64,000 nucleotides of DNA from Mucilaginibacter psychrotolerans. GTDB lineage: Bacteria > Bacteroidota > Bacteroidia > Sphingobacteriales > Sphingobacteriaceae. The translations under genes were made by a program, and so were the position numbers. The DNA lies in NCBI RefSeq assembly GCF_004519315.1, contig NZ_SOZE01000026.1, positions 1-64,000 of the forward strand, written 5' to 3'. Positions 8,152-16,689 of this stretch are shown in pieces. The first letter of the stretch is position 1. Each line of letters begins with the position of its first letter. The notes beneath the pieces were generated by a model. That model was not told the origin of the DNA, did not search any database, and worked only from the letters and a program-made list of their open reading frames with translations.

Positions 8152-8159
8152 CAAATTTA
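8152..8159 (-). promoter_or_regulatory. -7 element (TAAATTTG) of the antitoxin-toxin pair
   Basis: Exact TAnnTTTG on the minus strand, ending only three bases before the antitoxin ATG, so the mRNA would be leaderless or nearly so. A TTGACA-like sequence upstream sits closer than the usual spacing. Confidence 0.5.
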
Positions 8160-8180
8160 ATACTTTCAGTTGTCAAATTC

Positions 8181-8705
8181 CTAAAACCGCTTTATAGTCT
8201 CCGTTAAATGCGCCAGGTGGTGCCTGCTGTGCCAGGCGTAAAGGGCCAATGCTTTTTTCAGTGTCACGGCCTCGCCCGATGCCGGGTGGTAAAAGGTCAT
8301 ATCCCATTGCTCTTCGGTAAAGCTCTCGAAAAGGGCAACCATATGCATGTGTATGCCCTCCAGCATACGCAAAGATGGTTCTACGGGCATGCGGTAGTCG
8401 GGCAGCAGCGCCCAATCACCCTCTTCGTAGGGTTTTATGGTGGGGTTTTCTTCGGTAAGCGCCAGTTTGAAACGGATGAGCGAGTTCATGTGGCTATCTG
8501 CCAGGTGGTGTACAACCTGGCGCAGTGTCCACCCGCCGGTGCGGTATTGGGTATCCAGTTGCCGATCGGCAAGGGGCATAATTGCATTACGCACCTTGCC
8601 GGGCAGGTTACGTATTTCGCTTATCCATTTACGTTTATCTTCGGGGATATAGGAAAGCGGGGCTACAAATTTGCCTACTGGGTAACGCATCTGCTCGTCT
8701 GTCAT
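8181..8705 (-). CDS. DinB-fold putative metal-dependent hydrolase (YfiT/BstI-like)
   Basis: A 174-residue four-helix-bundle protein of the DinB/YfiT superfamily. His67 (VHHLADSH) and the HxxxH pair His159/His163 (WHSRHHLAH) match the three-His metal site. The N-terminal RYPVGKF and the WTLRQVVHHLADSH motif are typical of YfiT. Relatives in Firmicutes are bacillithiol S-transferases; Bacteroidota members are usually annotated as putative metal-dependent hydrolases and the thiol substrate is uncertain. It is transcribed alone. Confidence 0.85.
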   Translation of the reverse strand: MTDEQMRYPVGKFVAPLSYIPEDKRKWISEIRNLPGKVRNAIMPLADRQLDTQYRTGGWTLRQVVHHLADSHMNSLIRFKLALTEENPTIKPYEEGDWALLPDYRMPVEPSLRMLEGIHMHMVALFESFTEEQWDMTFYHPASGEAVTLKKALALYAWHSRHHLAHLTETIKRF

Positions 8706-8796
8706 GGCTTATAAAATTTAGTTTTGGGCAATAATAATTTGATGCATCCATAAGGATTTGCCCTAAATTAGCGTTTTGTACTTGTTTTGTAAACTG

Positions 8797-10623
8797 ATGA
8801 TAAAAAAATTATTAACACTGCTATTCGTACTAACCTCTGCCACCACTCTTGCCGATACGATAAAAACCGACGTGCTGGTGGTGGGCGGCGGCGCAAGCGG
8901 CGTAGCAGCAGCTATACAAAGTGCACGAAGCAACGTTAAAACCATGCTGATAGAGCAAGGGCCATGGTTGGGCGGCAGTATGACGGCCGGCGGCATGTGC
9001 ATACTGGAGGCCAACCGCAACCTGCCCAACGGCTTTTACGGCGAATTCAGGGAGCGCGTCAAAAACTTTTACAAAGTAAGATTAGGTTACGATACCACCT
9101 TTAACGCCGTGCTCAACTTTGAGCCATCGGTTGGGGCATCTATCCTCAAAAAACTGACCGATACTGTCAAAAACCTTACCGTGCGGTTAAGCACGCCATT
9201 CACCGCCATTAAAAAAGACGGCACAGGCTGGGAGGTAAGCATTTCCGTAAACGGCACAACCGATGTGATCAAAGCCAAAGCCGTGGTTGATGCTACCGAA
9301 TTTGGCGATGTGGCCACTCTGGCAGGCGCCTTATTCAATACCGGTTTTGATAGCCGTAAAGAAACGGGCGAGGCGCAGGCCCCGGATAATGCCACCAACC
9401 AGATACAGGACATCAGCATGATTGCCATACTGAAGGATTATGGCCGAGCGGCCGACAAAACCATTGCCCGGCCCGAGGGCTACGAGCCATCGCTCTATGC
9501 CTGCCTCAAAAAAATCGACATCAAAAAAATGCTGAAGGCCGGCGCACTCATAAACGATAAGTTCATGATGAACTGGAACGATTGCGCAAACCAATACTCG
9601 GTAACCTCAGACGACCTCTCGCCCGAAAAACGTGGCGAAACCTTCCGCAAGGCCCGCCTGCATACCTTGGGGGCTATCTACTACCTGCAAGCCGAACTGG
9701 GTTACAAAAACCTAGGCCTTGCCGATGAATTCCCCACCCGCGACCACCTGCCGCTTATCCCCCACATCCGAGAAAACAAACGTGCCTACGGCGAAGTGCG
9801 CATGGTGCTGGATGATATTTACACACCGTACGACAGGGGTTCACGCCTGTACCGCACCTCTATAGGCATTGGCGACGCTTTACCCGGACAGCATTACATT
9901 ATACCCGGCGCGCCAAAAATAAAGTACCCGCCTTTCCCGCCGTACTCGGTGCCACTGGGTGCCATCGTGGTAAAAGACGCGGTTAATCTATTTGTAACGG
10001 AGAAGGCGATGTCGGTAACGCATTTGGTAAACGGCAGCATTACCGACCCGGCCGTGCAGATGGCCCTGGGGCAGGGCGTGGGCGCCTCGGCAGCCTGGTG
10101 CGCGTTCTTCGGCAAGACCACCAAGGAACTGGATGTACGCAAGATACAAGACGAGGTGCTCATTTACGGTGGCTCGGTAATGCCTTTCAGCGATATCCCC
10201 AAATCCGACCCGGCCTACCGCGCCGTACAACAAGTGGGTTGTACCGGCATGCTGAAAGGTTTCCGCACGGTAACCGGCACTACCGCACAAATGCTGTTTA
10301 AGCCCGATACTACCGTTTATACAGACGAAGTAAAACCTTACCTCAATGAGATATACACCCGCTCGTTCCTGTGGTTCAACAAAACGCAACCGGGTGATGA
10401 TTTCACCGTTGGCAACCTGTTATCTTACATCAGCGAGATGTCGCTTACCGACCCGGAAACGCTGGAACGTATTATGCGCGCCAACTGGAAAAGCAAGTAC
10501 AACTTCACGGTAGCATTCGATACCAAACGCCCTGTTACACGCCGCGAGTTTGTAGTGTTGGCCAATAAATACCTTAACCCCTTTGCACGCAAGGTGGATT
10601 TGGCAGGGAAGATGATTAATTAA
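8797..10623 (+). CDS. Exported FAD-dependent oxidoreductase
   Basis: About 608 residues. A signal peptide (MIKKLLTLLFVLTSATTLA/D) precedes a Rossmann FAD-binding motif, VLVVGGGASGVAAAIQSAR, and LIEQGPWLGGSMTAGG. This matches the FAD-dependent oxidoreductase family (PF12831-type) common in Bacteroidota. Members are exported, and many sit near polysaccharide-use loci; the substrate cannot be read from sequence. I chose ATG 8797 because the extension to TTG 8776 adds seven residues before the signal peptide. Confidence 0.85.
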   Translation: MIKKLLTLLFVLTSATTLADTIKTDVLVVGGGASGVAAAIQSARSNVKTMLIEQGPWLGGSMTAGGMCILEANRNLPNGFYGEFRERVKNFYKVRLGYDTTFNAVLNFEPSVGASILKKLTDTVKNLTVRLSTPFTAIKKDGTGWEVSISVNGTTDVIKAKAVVDATEFGDVATLAGALFNTGFDSRKETGEAQAPDNATNQIQDISMIAILKDYGRAADKTIARPEGYEPSLYACLKKIDIKKMLKAGALINDKFMMNWNDCANQYSVTSDDLSPEKRGETFRKARLHTLGAIYYLQAELGYKNLGLADEFPTRDHLPLIPHIRENKRAYGEVRMVLDDIYTPYDRGSRLYRTSIGIGDALPGQHYIIPGAPKIKYPPFPPYSVPLGAIVVKDAVNLFVTEKAMSVTHLVNGSITDPAVQMALGQGVGASAAWCAFFGKTTKELDVRKIQDEVLIYGGSVMPFSDIPKSDPAYRAVQQVGCTGMLKGFRTVTGTTAQMLFKPDTTVYTDEVKPYLNEIYTRSFLWFNKTQPGDDFTVGNLLSYISEMSLTDPETLERIMRANWKSKYNFTVAFDTKRPVTRREFVVLANKYLNPFARKVDLAGKMIN

Positions 10624-10640
10624 TACGCCCCTAAACCGCA

Positions 10641-10760
10641 CTAGGGCGCGAATTTACCATCCATATAGTACCCATCGCCTGGCCGCGTTGTACGAACCCA
10701 ATATACTTTACGAAATGCAAGGCAGTCGCCTGGATTCTTGCGCGGCTTTGGGCGGGAGTA
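10641..10760 (-). other. Possible protein fragment without a start codon
   Basis: On the minus strand, between a stop near 10766 and a TAG at 10641-10643, about 40 codons read like real protein (GDCLAFRKVYWVRTTRPG, then DGYYMDGKFAP). There is no ATG. It might be a decayed small gene or chance. Confidence 0.2.
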
Positions 10761-10788
10761 TTACTGACGCTCGGTCGGTTTACCAACC

Positions 10789-10986
10789 CTAACTAAGTGC
10801 TGTACGCGTGTTGCGATGGGTATAAGAGCCAAATACATAAGAGCGCCTGTAGCAACTGCCGCATTCGTATCGCCTAATTGGTAGCCAAAATAAAAAAAAT
10901 TTCATCCAAAGGGGGCGTTTTGCCCGGTGGGCTAAAATGCCGTTAGCACATTTGGGGCATTTAAGTTTGTTGTGTTTTGTTTCCAT
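10789..10986 (-). CDS. Small zinc-ribbon-like protein
   Basis: About 65 residues with CPKC near residue 10 and a second pair CGSC near 45, a zinc-ribbon layout. Between them is a hydrophobic, basic segment, WMKFFLFWLPIRRY. Function unknown. ATG 10986 (METKHNKLKCPKC) is preferred. The frame stays open upstream to about 11090 and contains more Cys pairs, but the only start there is TTG 11046, so a longer protein is possible. Confidence 0.6.
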   Translation of the reverse strand: METKHNKLKCPKCANGILAHRAKRPLWMKFFLFWLPIRRYECGSCYRRSYVFGSYTHRNTRTALS

Positions 10987-11321
10987 AAGGGGTCTTAGTA
11001 AACAGTTAAAATTTTGTTCGGATTTGCAGGTAATCAAGACAGCCAAATGCTGTTTGCAGTAGGTGCAGGAATAGTCATCATCCCCGCAGTTTTTTTAATA
11101 CGTTAACCGTATTTGTTCACAACTGAAGCTGTAGGTCCGGGCACTATAAATATACGCATTTTTCATAATAAGTAATTTATAGCGCATTAATTAATTGTAA
11201 ACAAATGGTTACACACCATTAATATATTGTGCGATAGGCAAATATTGCGCTTGTTTTGCGCAAAAAAAGAATGTTTATGGGGACAAAAGGAGGACAAATA
11301 GCTAAAATGAGTAAAGCGCGG
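10987..11321. other. Intergenic region upstream of the zinc-ribbon gene
   Basis: About 335 bases of AT-rich DNA between two minus-strand genes. The part next to 10986 stays open in the zinc-ribbon frame. I see no terminator hairpin, exact -7 box or credible gene in the rest. Confidence 0.4.
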
Positions 11322-13094
11322 CTATAATGCCGCTACGGCATCTTCTATTTCGCTGCCTTGTTCAACCTCCATTTTTTTGCGCAGGCGTTGCTTGGCTTTT
11401 TTTACGCCATCGGTGGTGATGCCCAGCATACCGGCCATCTCGCGGTTGTTAAGGTTTAGCTTAAGCAGGGTAAGCAGGCGTATATCGGTATCGGTAAGGT
11501 GCGGGAATTTATTGCGCAGGCGGTAAAAAAAAGCCGGGTGCACCTTGCTAAACAATTTCCTGAATTCGGCCCAGTTCTCATCCGTCATGATATGGGCTTT
11601 CATCATATGCTCCAGTTCGCGGGCGTCCACCTCGCTTACAGATCGTAGCTTAAGTTTTTCAAGCTCGCTCTTAAACTCATCTATGAGCAGGTTCTTCTGC
11701 ATCAGGTTTTCGGTGTAGCCGTGCAGGGCGGCTTTGGCGTTCTTCAGTTCTTCGTCCAGCCTTAATTTTTCTGATGCCAGCAGTGCTTTGTCTTTATTGG
11801 CCTTTAGGCGTTGGCGGTTATATATCAGCCCCAGTATCACCATCAATAGCATCAATACGATGATAACAGTATTGCGTTTGTATGCCCCCAATTCGGCCCT
11901 GCTTTTAAGGTGCTTTAGTTGCGTCTTACTTTTATCTACTTCCCATTGCAGCTGCACGCGTTCAACTGCGGCCAGGTTGCCGCGTTTCTCCAGGCTATCT
12001 TTAGCCAGCACATACTTTTGCTGGTATTGCAAGCCTGTGGCTTTGTTGCCAAGCTTTTCGTTCAGCAAGGCCTTCAGCTTAAAATAATCGGCACGGTACT
12101 TTAGCTCGTCGTTACCGGCGCTTAGTAGCAAGGTATCGGCAGTGTTAAGCTGTTGGGTGGCTAATGCAAGGTTGGCACTTTCTATATTTATCCGCACCAA
12201 ACGCAGCAGCGCAATGGCGGCATTAGGCTTTTGGTTATATTTTAACGATACCGCATAATCTGTTTGTACCAACGGCAAGGCTTTTGCGTATTGCCGCTGC
12301 ATGAAATACACCGAACCTATATTGCCCGTAGTTATGCCAATCCATGCGCTATCGCGGGCCGCTTTGGCCATGCCCAAAGCTTTTTGGAAATACTGCATCC
12401 CCATTGCCTGATGCCCGGTGTTACGGTAAGTAAGGCCGATGGTATTCAACACGTCTATCCGCTCGCGGGATTTGGGCTGCTGGTATTTAAGGGCAAGCAT
12501 CAGATTTTCACGCGTGGTTTCATAATCGCCTATGCTATAGTAAAAATTGGCTACCTGGTTAAAATAAATGCTTATGCCCGGCACTTTGCCAAAACCAATC
12601 GCCCGGAATTTTTCTTGCGAGAACAAGAAGTTGCGGCAGGCAGGGATGTTCTGTTCATATTTACCCAGGTAAACTGCAAAGCGATGCTGGTAAACGGCAG
12701 CCTCCAACGGCAAATCGTGTTCCTCTGCAAAATGGATAGCCTTATCGTAATAGCTATTGCTTATGGTGTTGTGCCTGCGTTTTGTAGCGTAATAATCGGC
12801 GCGCAAATCCAATACGGCGCACTGCAAAGGCAAATCGGCTGTTTGCCGGGCAATATCGTTAAGCTGGTCCAGGTTTTGCATGGCTGCTGCTTCGGCCAGC
12901 ATAAGGCAATTGGCCTGGTACAATTCGCGGGCGGTTGCGATGCGCTTATTGGCAGGGGTAGTTTTTATGGATGCGAATAGTTTTAGCCCATCGATGTTGG
13001 ATTTGCTTTGGGCAAAGGAATGGGCCGCAGGTATCAGCAGCATGCCCGGTATTAGCATCCAAAGCAATAAAATACGTGGCGATAACGTCAACAT
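11322..13094 (-). CDS. TPR-transmembrane-HTH transcriptional regulator
   Basis: A 590-residue membrane regulator of a type common in Bacteroidota. In order: a signal peptide or anchor (residues 1-28), a region of about 350 residues of tetratricopeptide-like repeats (ETTRENLMLALKYQ, MGMQYFQKALGMAK, YAKALPLVQTDYAV), one membrane segment near 410-425 (NTVIIVLMLLMVILGLIY), a coiled coil, and a C-terminal LuxR-like helix-turn-helix (LTDTDIRLLTLL, NLNNREMAGMLGITTDGVKK). The TPR part should be periplasmic and the HTH cytoplasmic, so it may couple an envelope signal to transcription. Targets are unknown. An inverted repeat lies in its leader. Confidence 0.85.
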   Translation of the reverse strand: MLTLSPRILLLWMLIPGMLLIPAAHSFAQSKSNIDGLKLFASIKTTPANKRIATARELYQANCLMLAEAAAMQNLDQLNDIARQTADLPLQCAVLDLRADYYATKRRHNTISNSYYDKAIHFAEEHDLPLEAAVYQHRFAVYLGKYEQNIPACRNFLFSQEKFRAIGFGKVPGISIYFNQVANFYYSIGDYETTRENLMLALKYQQPKSRERIDVLNTIGLTYRNTGHQAMGMQYFQKALGMAKAARDSAWIGITTGNIGSVYFMQRQYAKALPLVQTDYAVSLKYNQKPNAAIALLRLVRINIESANLALATQQLNTADTLLLSAGNDELKYRADYFKLKALLNEKLGNKATGLQYQQKYVLAKDSLEKRGNLAAVERVQLQWEVDKSKTQLKHLKSRAELGAYKRNTVIIVLMLLMVILGLIYNRQRLKANKDKALLASEKLRLDEELKNAKAALHGYTENLMQKNLLIDEFKSELEKLKLRSVSEVDARELEHMMKAHIMTDENWAEFRKLFSKVHPAFFYRLRNKFPHLTDTDIRLLTLLKLNLNNREMAGMLGITTDGVKKAKQRLRKKMEVEQGSEIEDAVAAL

Positions 13095-13119
13095 TATAAC
13101 TCAAAGAATCAGGGCTTAA

Positions 13120-13139
13120 ATATAGCTATTGTGCTATAT
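13120..13139. promoter_or_regulatory. Inverted repeat upstream of the TPR-HTH regulator
   Basis: ATATAGC, spacer TATTGT, GCTATAT: a perfect 7-bp inverted repeat 26 bases before the regulator's ATG. It is a candidate autoregulatory site. Confidence 0.3.
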
Positions 13140-13191
13140 CCCTAAAATTAGATTATCGTTAGAATAATACCCCCCTGTGCAATGTCTGGCT

Positions 13192-14484
13192 TTATACCGT
13201 TTCTTTGGGCACTTCGGGCGCATGTATCTGGCTAAGCGATAGTGGTATGAGCACTTTGGTTTTAAGGTAGGTGATGCTTACGATAAGCAACGTCATGCTA
13301 CCACCGAATATTACTGCAGGTACCGTACCCAGCAGCCTGGCCGCCGTGCCCGATTCAAAGGCACCGATCTCGTTAGAGGAACCGATGAACATAGCATTCA
13401 CTGCCGATACCCGCCCGCGCATATGATCTGGTGTGAGCAGTTGCATGATGGTTCCGCGGATAATTACACTCACGCTATCGAAGGCTCCTTCGGTAAACAG
13501 GAAGAACAACGACAGGTAGAAGCTTTTTGAAAAGCCGAAACCGATAATGGATAGCCCGAAACCGGCAACAGCAATAAGCAGGTTGCGCCATGGCTTGCCC
13601 ATAGGCGAGAACCGGGCCATGGCCAGCATGGTAAGCACCGCACCCGCCGACGACGTGGCACGCATAATGCCCAGCCCTTCGGGCCCAACCTTCAATATCT
13701 CGTTGGCAAAAACCGGCAGCAAGGCTACAGCCCCACCGAAGAAAACCGAGAATAAGTCCAGACTCATGGCACCTACCATCATCTTGCTATTAAACACAAA
13801 ACGTATCCCTTCTGAAAGGCTTTTTCCGATGCTTTCCTTCGGCACGAACACCGGCGGATAGGACCGTAACAGGTAAACCAATACTAAAGATATCAGCAAG
13901 AAAGTTAATATGGCTACAAACGTAACCGTTATGCCCAGGTAGCCATAAATAAGGCCACCCGCTGCCGGACCCAAAATAGAGGCTATTTGCCAGCTACTGC
14001 TGCTCCAGGTAGCGGCGTTAGGGTAAATTTCTTTAGGTACGCTTTGCGTGTAGATGACGAACGTGGCCGGGCCGTAAAACGCACGGGCAACGCCATTGCA
14101 GAATATCATCAGGTAAATGACGGGTACTATCCAATTTACATCAATGTACTTATCGGCATCTTTAAGCGTAATCAGGAACATTACCAGCGAGGAGAAGAAT
14201 ACGCCAACAAATACCCACAAAAGCATCTTTCGCTTTTCAGATTTATCGGCAATGTAGCCGCCATATAAAGCAGCGCCCACTGCGGGGATGGCCTCGCAAA
14301 GGCCCACCAGGCCAAGTTTAAAAGGATCTTTGGTGAGGTGGTAAATATAAAAGCCGATGATAACGGCTTGCATTTGGTAGGCGAACGTAAAGCAGAAACG
14401 CATGCCTACGTATGAGCGGAAATCTTTGTACCGCAAGGCGGCGAATGAGTCTATCCGGGGGCTTGTACTATCTCCTTCGGGCAT
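13192..14484 (-). CDS. MFS transporter, EntS/MFS_3-like
   Basis: A 430-residue major facilitator with about 12 membrane segments. After an N-terminal FAALRYKDFRSYVGMRF comes the GGYIADKSEKRKML loop typical of motif A between TM2 and TM3. The second half has RGTIMQLLTPDHMRGRVSAV, characteristic of the enterobactin-exporter-like branch (MFS_3/EntS). Probably an exporter of a small molecule; the substrate is unknown. It appears monocistronic. Confidence 0.85.
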   Translation of the reverse strand: MPEGDSTSPRIDSFAALRYKDFRSYVGMRFCFTFAYQMQAVIIGFYIYHLTKDPFKLGLVGLCEAIPAVGAALYGGYIADKSEKRKMLLWVFVGVFFSSLVMFLITLKDADKYIDVNWIVPVIYLMIFCNGVARAFYGPATFVIYTQSVPKEIYPNAATWSSSSWQIASILGPAAGGLIYGYLGITVTFVAILTFLLISLVLVYLLRSYPPVFVPKESIGKSLSEGIRFVFNSKMMVGAMSLDLFSVFFGGAVALLPVFANEILKVGPEGLGIMRATSSAGAVLTMLAMARFSPMGKPWRNLLIAVAGFGLSIIGFGFSKSFYLSLFFLFTEGAFDSVSVIIRGTIMQLLTPDHMRGRVSAVNAMFIGSSNEIGAFESGTAARLLGTVPAVIFGGSMTLLIVSITYLKTKVLIPLSLSQIHAPEVPKETV

Positions 14485-14576
14485 AGATGGGGTGTTTTGA
14501 TTGAAAGCCGCAAGTTACGAACCTCTGTATTAATAAGGTTAATGTAGCGGGCTTTGTTACTTTATTATAACAAAAA

Positions 14577-14598
14577 AGGCGCGGTGTGTGCCGCGCCT
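14577..14598 (-). terminator. Rho-independent terminator of the M28 peptidase gene
   Basis: AGGCGCGG, loop TGTGTG, CCGCGCCT, followed on the minus strand by TTTTTTG. It lies 13 bases beyond the peptidase stop. Confidence 0.85.
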
Positions 14599-14610
14599 AT
14601 CTATTCGTTT

Positions 14611-15993
14611 TTACAATCCGTGCTGATCTATCAGGTAAACCAGCGAGGCTATGGCTGCTGCACCAAGCTCCAGCTCGCGTTTGTTCACGTTTTCGAAAAC
14701 ATCGTTTGATGAGTGATGAAGATCAAAATACCGTTGTGAATCGGGCCGAAAGCCGATCAGGACAATGGCAGGCCTGGTATCTTTCAGCGGCCCGATATCC
14801 GTACCGCCGCCGCCGGCAATAAGGTGATCGGCCTCGTAAGGCTCGAATAAGGATTTATATTTTTCATTAATAGCTTTCAACTGGGTTGCAGGGATGCCCT
14901 GGAAACTGAAGCCGCGCGGAGTGAAGCCGCCCTCGTCGGTCTCAATAGCTGCGATATGGTCCTCGTTGTTTTGGGCCGCTACCTCGGCATATTTAAGGCC
15001 ACCTTTATGTCCGTTCTCCTCGTTCATGAAGAACACCGCGCGTACCGAGTTTTTGGGCTTGTAGCCAACGGCTTTGAATATCCTTAGCACTTCTACAGAT
15101 TGCATTACGCCGGTGCCATCGTCATGCGCGCCCTCGGCCAGGTCCCACGAATCCAGGTGCCCGCCTACGGTAATGAATTTATTAGGGTTTTCGCTACCGG
15201 TGATTTCGCCGATAACATTGTATGATTTTACATCGGGCAAAGTCTGGCAACTTTGTTTAAAGTAGAATTTGATCAGGGGAAGCTTGCGCAACCTAAGCAT
15301 ATTACTCAGCTTATTGGCCGCCATTGTTGATATAGCTGCTGCAGGAATCTTTACACCGCCTTCGGCATAAACGGTGCCGCCGGTATGCGGGAAATCGTCC
15401 AATGCCGAACTGATGGAGCGAACGATAGCACCAACCGCGCCGTATTTGGCGGCTGCAGATGGCCCTGCGAAACGCTGAACGCCTGCCGCGCCGTAGCCTG
15501 CACCGGTTTCAATAAAACGCTGATCGAATGGGCCATTGAAGAAAACGATCTTGCCTTTGATGACACTTTCACCCAATTGGTCAAGTTCTTTGAGGCTTTT
15601 TACTTCGACAATGTTGGCGGTGATGCCTGCTGCGGGCGTACCAACCGACATACCCAACGCCGCGATGGGTACCTTGATGCGGGTTTTGCCATCGATGATA
15701 TAAGCCTCTTCTTTTGCGCCGCGTACCCAATGCGGCACCATGCACTCCTGCAGGTACACCTTATCAAAACCGTAGGTGTCCATGAGCTTTTTGCTCCATT
15801 CTACCGATTTTTGCGCACCTACAGAGCCGCTTAAACGCGGACCGATCTTTTTACACAGGTAGCGCAGGTTTTCGTAACACTGGCCGTTTACCAGGGCTTC
15901 ATCGTAAAGTTTGCGCAGCATCAACGAATCTTGCTGTGCCTGAGAAGCCGTGGCGGAAGCCAATAAAGCAAAGAGGAGTAATAATTTCTTCAT
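14611..15993 (-). CDS. M28 family metallopeptidase, exported
   Basis: A 460-residue secreted zinc peptidase. The signal peptide is MKKLLLLFALLASATASQA. A PA-like insert occupies about residues 120-230. The catalytic domain shows the M28 ligands in order: HLDSWDLAEGAHDDGTG (His and bridging Asp), FFMNEENGHKG (Glu pair), ETDEGG (Asp), and LHHSSNDVFE (His). The family includes aminopeptidases and carboxypeptidases acting on exported or environmental peptides; this arrangement is close to plasma glutamate carboxypeptidase-like members. It lies downstream of higA on the same strand. Confidence 0.9.
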   Translation of the reverse strand: MKKLLLLFALLASATASQAQQDSLMLRKLYDEALVNGQCYENLRYLCKKIGPRLSGSVGAQKSVEWSKKLMDTYGFDKVYLQECMVPHWVRGAKEEAYIIDGKTRIKVPIAALGMSVGTPAAGITANIVEVKSLKELDQLGESVIKGKIVFFNGPFDQRFIETGAGYGAAGVQRFAGPSAAAKYGAVGAIVRSISSALDDFPHTGGTVYAEGGVKIPAAAISTMAANKLSNMLRLRKLPLIKFYFKQSCQTLPDVKSYNVIGEITGSENPNKFITVGGHLDSWDLAEGAHDDGTGVMQSVEVLRIFKAVGYKPKNSVRAVFFMNEENGHKGGLKYAEVAAQNNEDHIAAIETDEGGFTPRGFSFQGIPATQLKAINEKYKSLFEPYEADHLIAGGGGTDIGPLKDTRPAIVLIGFRPDSQRYFDLHHSSNDVFENVNKRELELGAAAIASLVYLIDQHGL

Positions 15994-16029
15994 GTGGATG
16001 GGTGTTTAATATTTTATATTGATAGATAA

Positions 16030-16341
16030 TTAAGCAACCTGGGGTTGCCAAAAAACAGTTACTTGCTTAATATCCACTTTTTTGCGGGCTTGCGCAAGGT
16101 CATAATTTTCCTGGGCGTGCAGCCAAAATTCGGGCGTAGTGTTAAAAGCGGCACTTAGCCGCAGGGCCATTTCCGGAGTAATTCCCTGCTTGCCATTAAT
16201 TATAGCAGATAGTGTTTTACGGGTAGTGCCTAAACCTGTGGCAACTTGCTCAACTGTAAGTTTTTTTCCTGTCTCTTCATGTAAACCATCTAAAGTTTCC
16301 CTGATCAATTCTCCTGGATGCGCCGGATCGAACATATGCAT
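16030..16341 (-). CDS. higA: HigA family antitoxin
   Basis: A 103-residue XRE-type DNA-binding antitoxin. MFDPAHPGELIRETL is the standard HigA opening, followed by an HTH (KLTVEQVATGLGTTRKTLSA, IINGKQGITPEMALRL) and the FWLHAQENYDLAQA segment. It neutralises HigB and represses the pair. It starts 17 bases after the higB stop, the usual toxin-first order. The start may be M1 (16341) or M3 (16335). Confidence 0.92.
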   Translation of the reverse strand: MHMFDPAHPGELIRETLDGLHEETGKKLTVEQVATGLGTTRKTLSAIINGKQGITPEMALRLSAAFNTTPEFWLHAQENYDLAQARKKVDIKQVTVFWQPQVA

Positions 16342-16358
16342 TTCAAAAATCTCCTATA

Positions 16359-16637
16359 TTACTGGTAATCCAAATAATCAACTTCGTGCGCATCTTCATT
16401 TATAAACTGAAATATGATGCGGTAATTTTTATCAACTTTAATTGCCCAAAATCCTTTCAGTTCGCCGCTTAGCTGATGCAAGCCATACCCCGGTATATTT
16501 ACATCCGTGATGGATTTCGCAGCCTGTAATCGGGTTAAGATAAGCCTAATCTTACTCACATGCTGCGGCTGTAATTTTGATGAGTCTCCTCTTTCGTAAT
16601 AAAGTCTTAGCCCTTTGTGACGTATGGTTACGATCAT
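16359..16637 (-). CDS. higB: HigB family toxin (RelE superfamily)
   Basis: A 92-residue type II toxin that cleaves mRNA at the ribosome. Family features are KGLRLYYERGDSSKLQPQH, a central LTRLQAAKSITDVNIPGYGLHQLSGELKG region, and the C-terminal WAIKVDKNYRIIFQF. The length is normal and the frame intact. The promoter at 16642-16672 lies in the short gap to recG; the -7 box ends 4 bases before the ATG, so the transcript should be leaderless. Confidence 0.92.
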   Translation of the reverse strand: MIVTIRHKGLRLYYERGDSSKLQPQHVSKIRLILTRLQAAKSITDVNIPGYGLHQLSGELKGFWAIKVDKNYRIIFQFINEDAHEVDYLDYQ

Positions 16638-16641
16638 AAAA

Positions 16642-16682
16642 CAAATGTAACATGAAACGTGTCAGGTGTCAAATAATTTGAC
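16642..16682 (-). promoter_or_regulatory. higBA promoter with overlapping palindromic operator
   Basis: On the minus strand, TTG (16670-16672), a 20-base spacer, and the exact -7 box TACATTTG (16642-16649) form a near-ideal Bacteroidota promoter. The -33 TTG lies inside a perfect palindrome, GTCAAAT-T-ATTTGAC (16668-16682). This is a likely HigA operator that would block sigma-factor contact when bound. Confidence 0.7.
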
Positions 16683-16689
16683 GAATTAT

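Noticed and set aside
12264..12980. 238-codon frame antisense to the TPR-HTH regulator
   Set aside because: It mirrors the regulator's codon pattern and encodes no recognisable protein.
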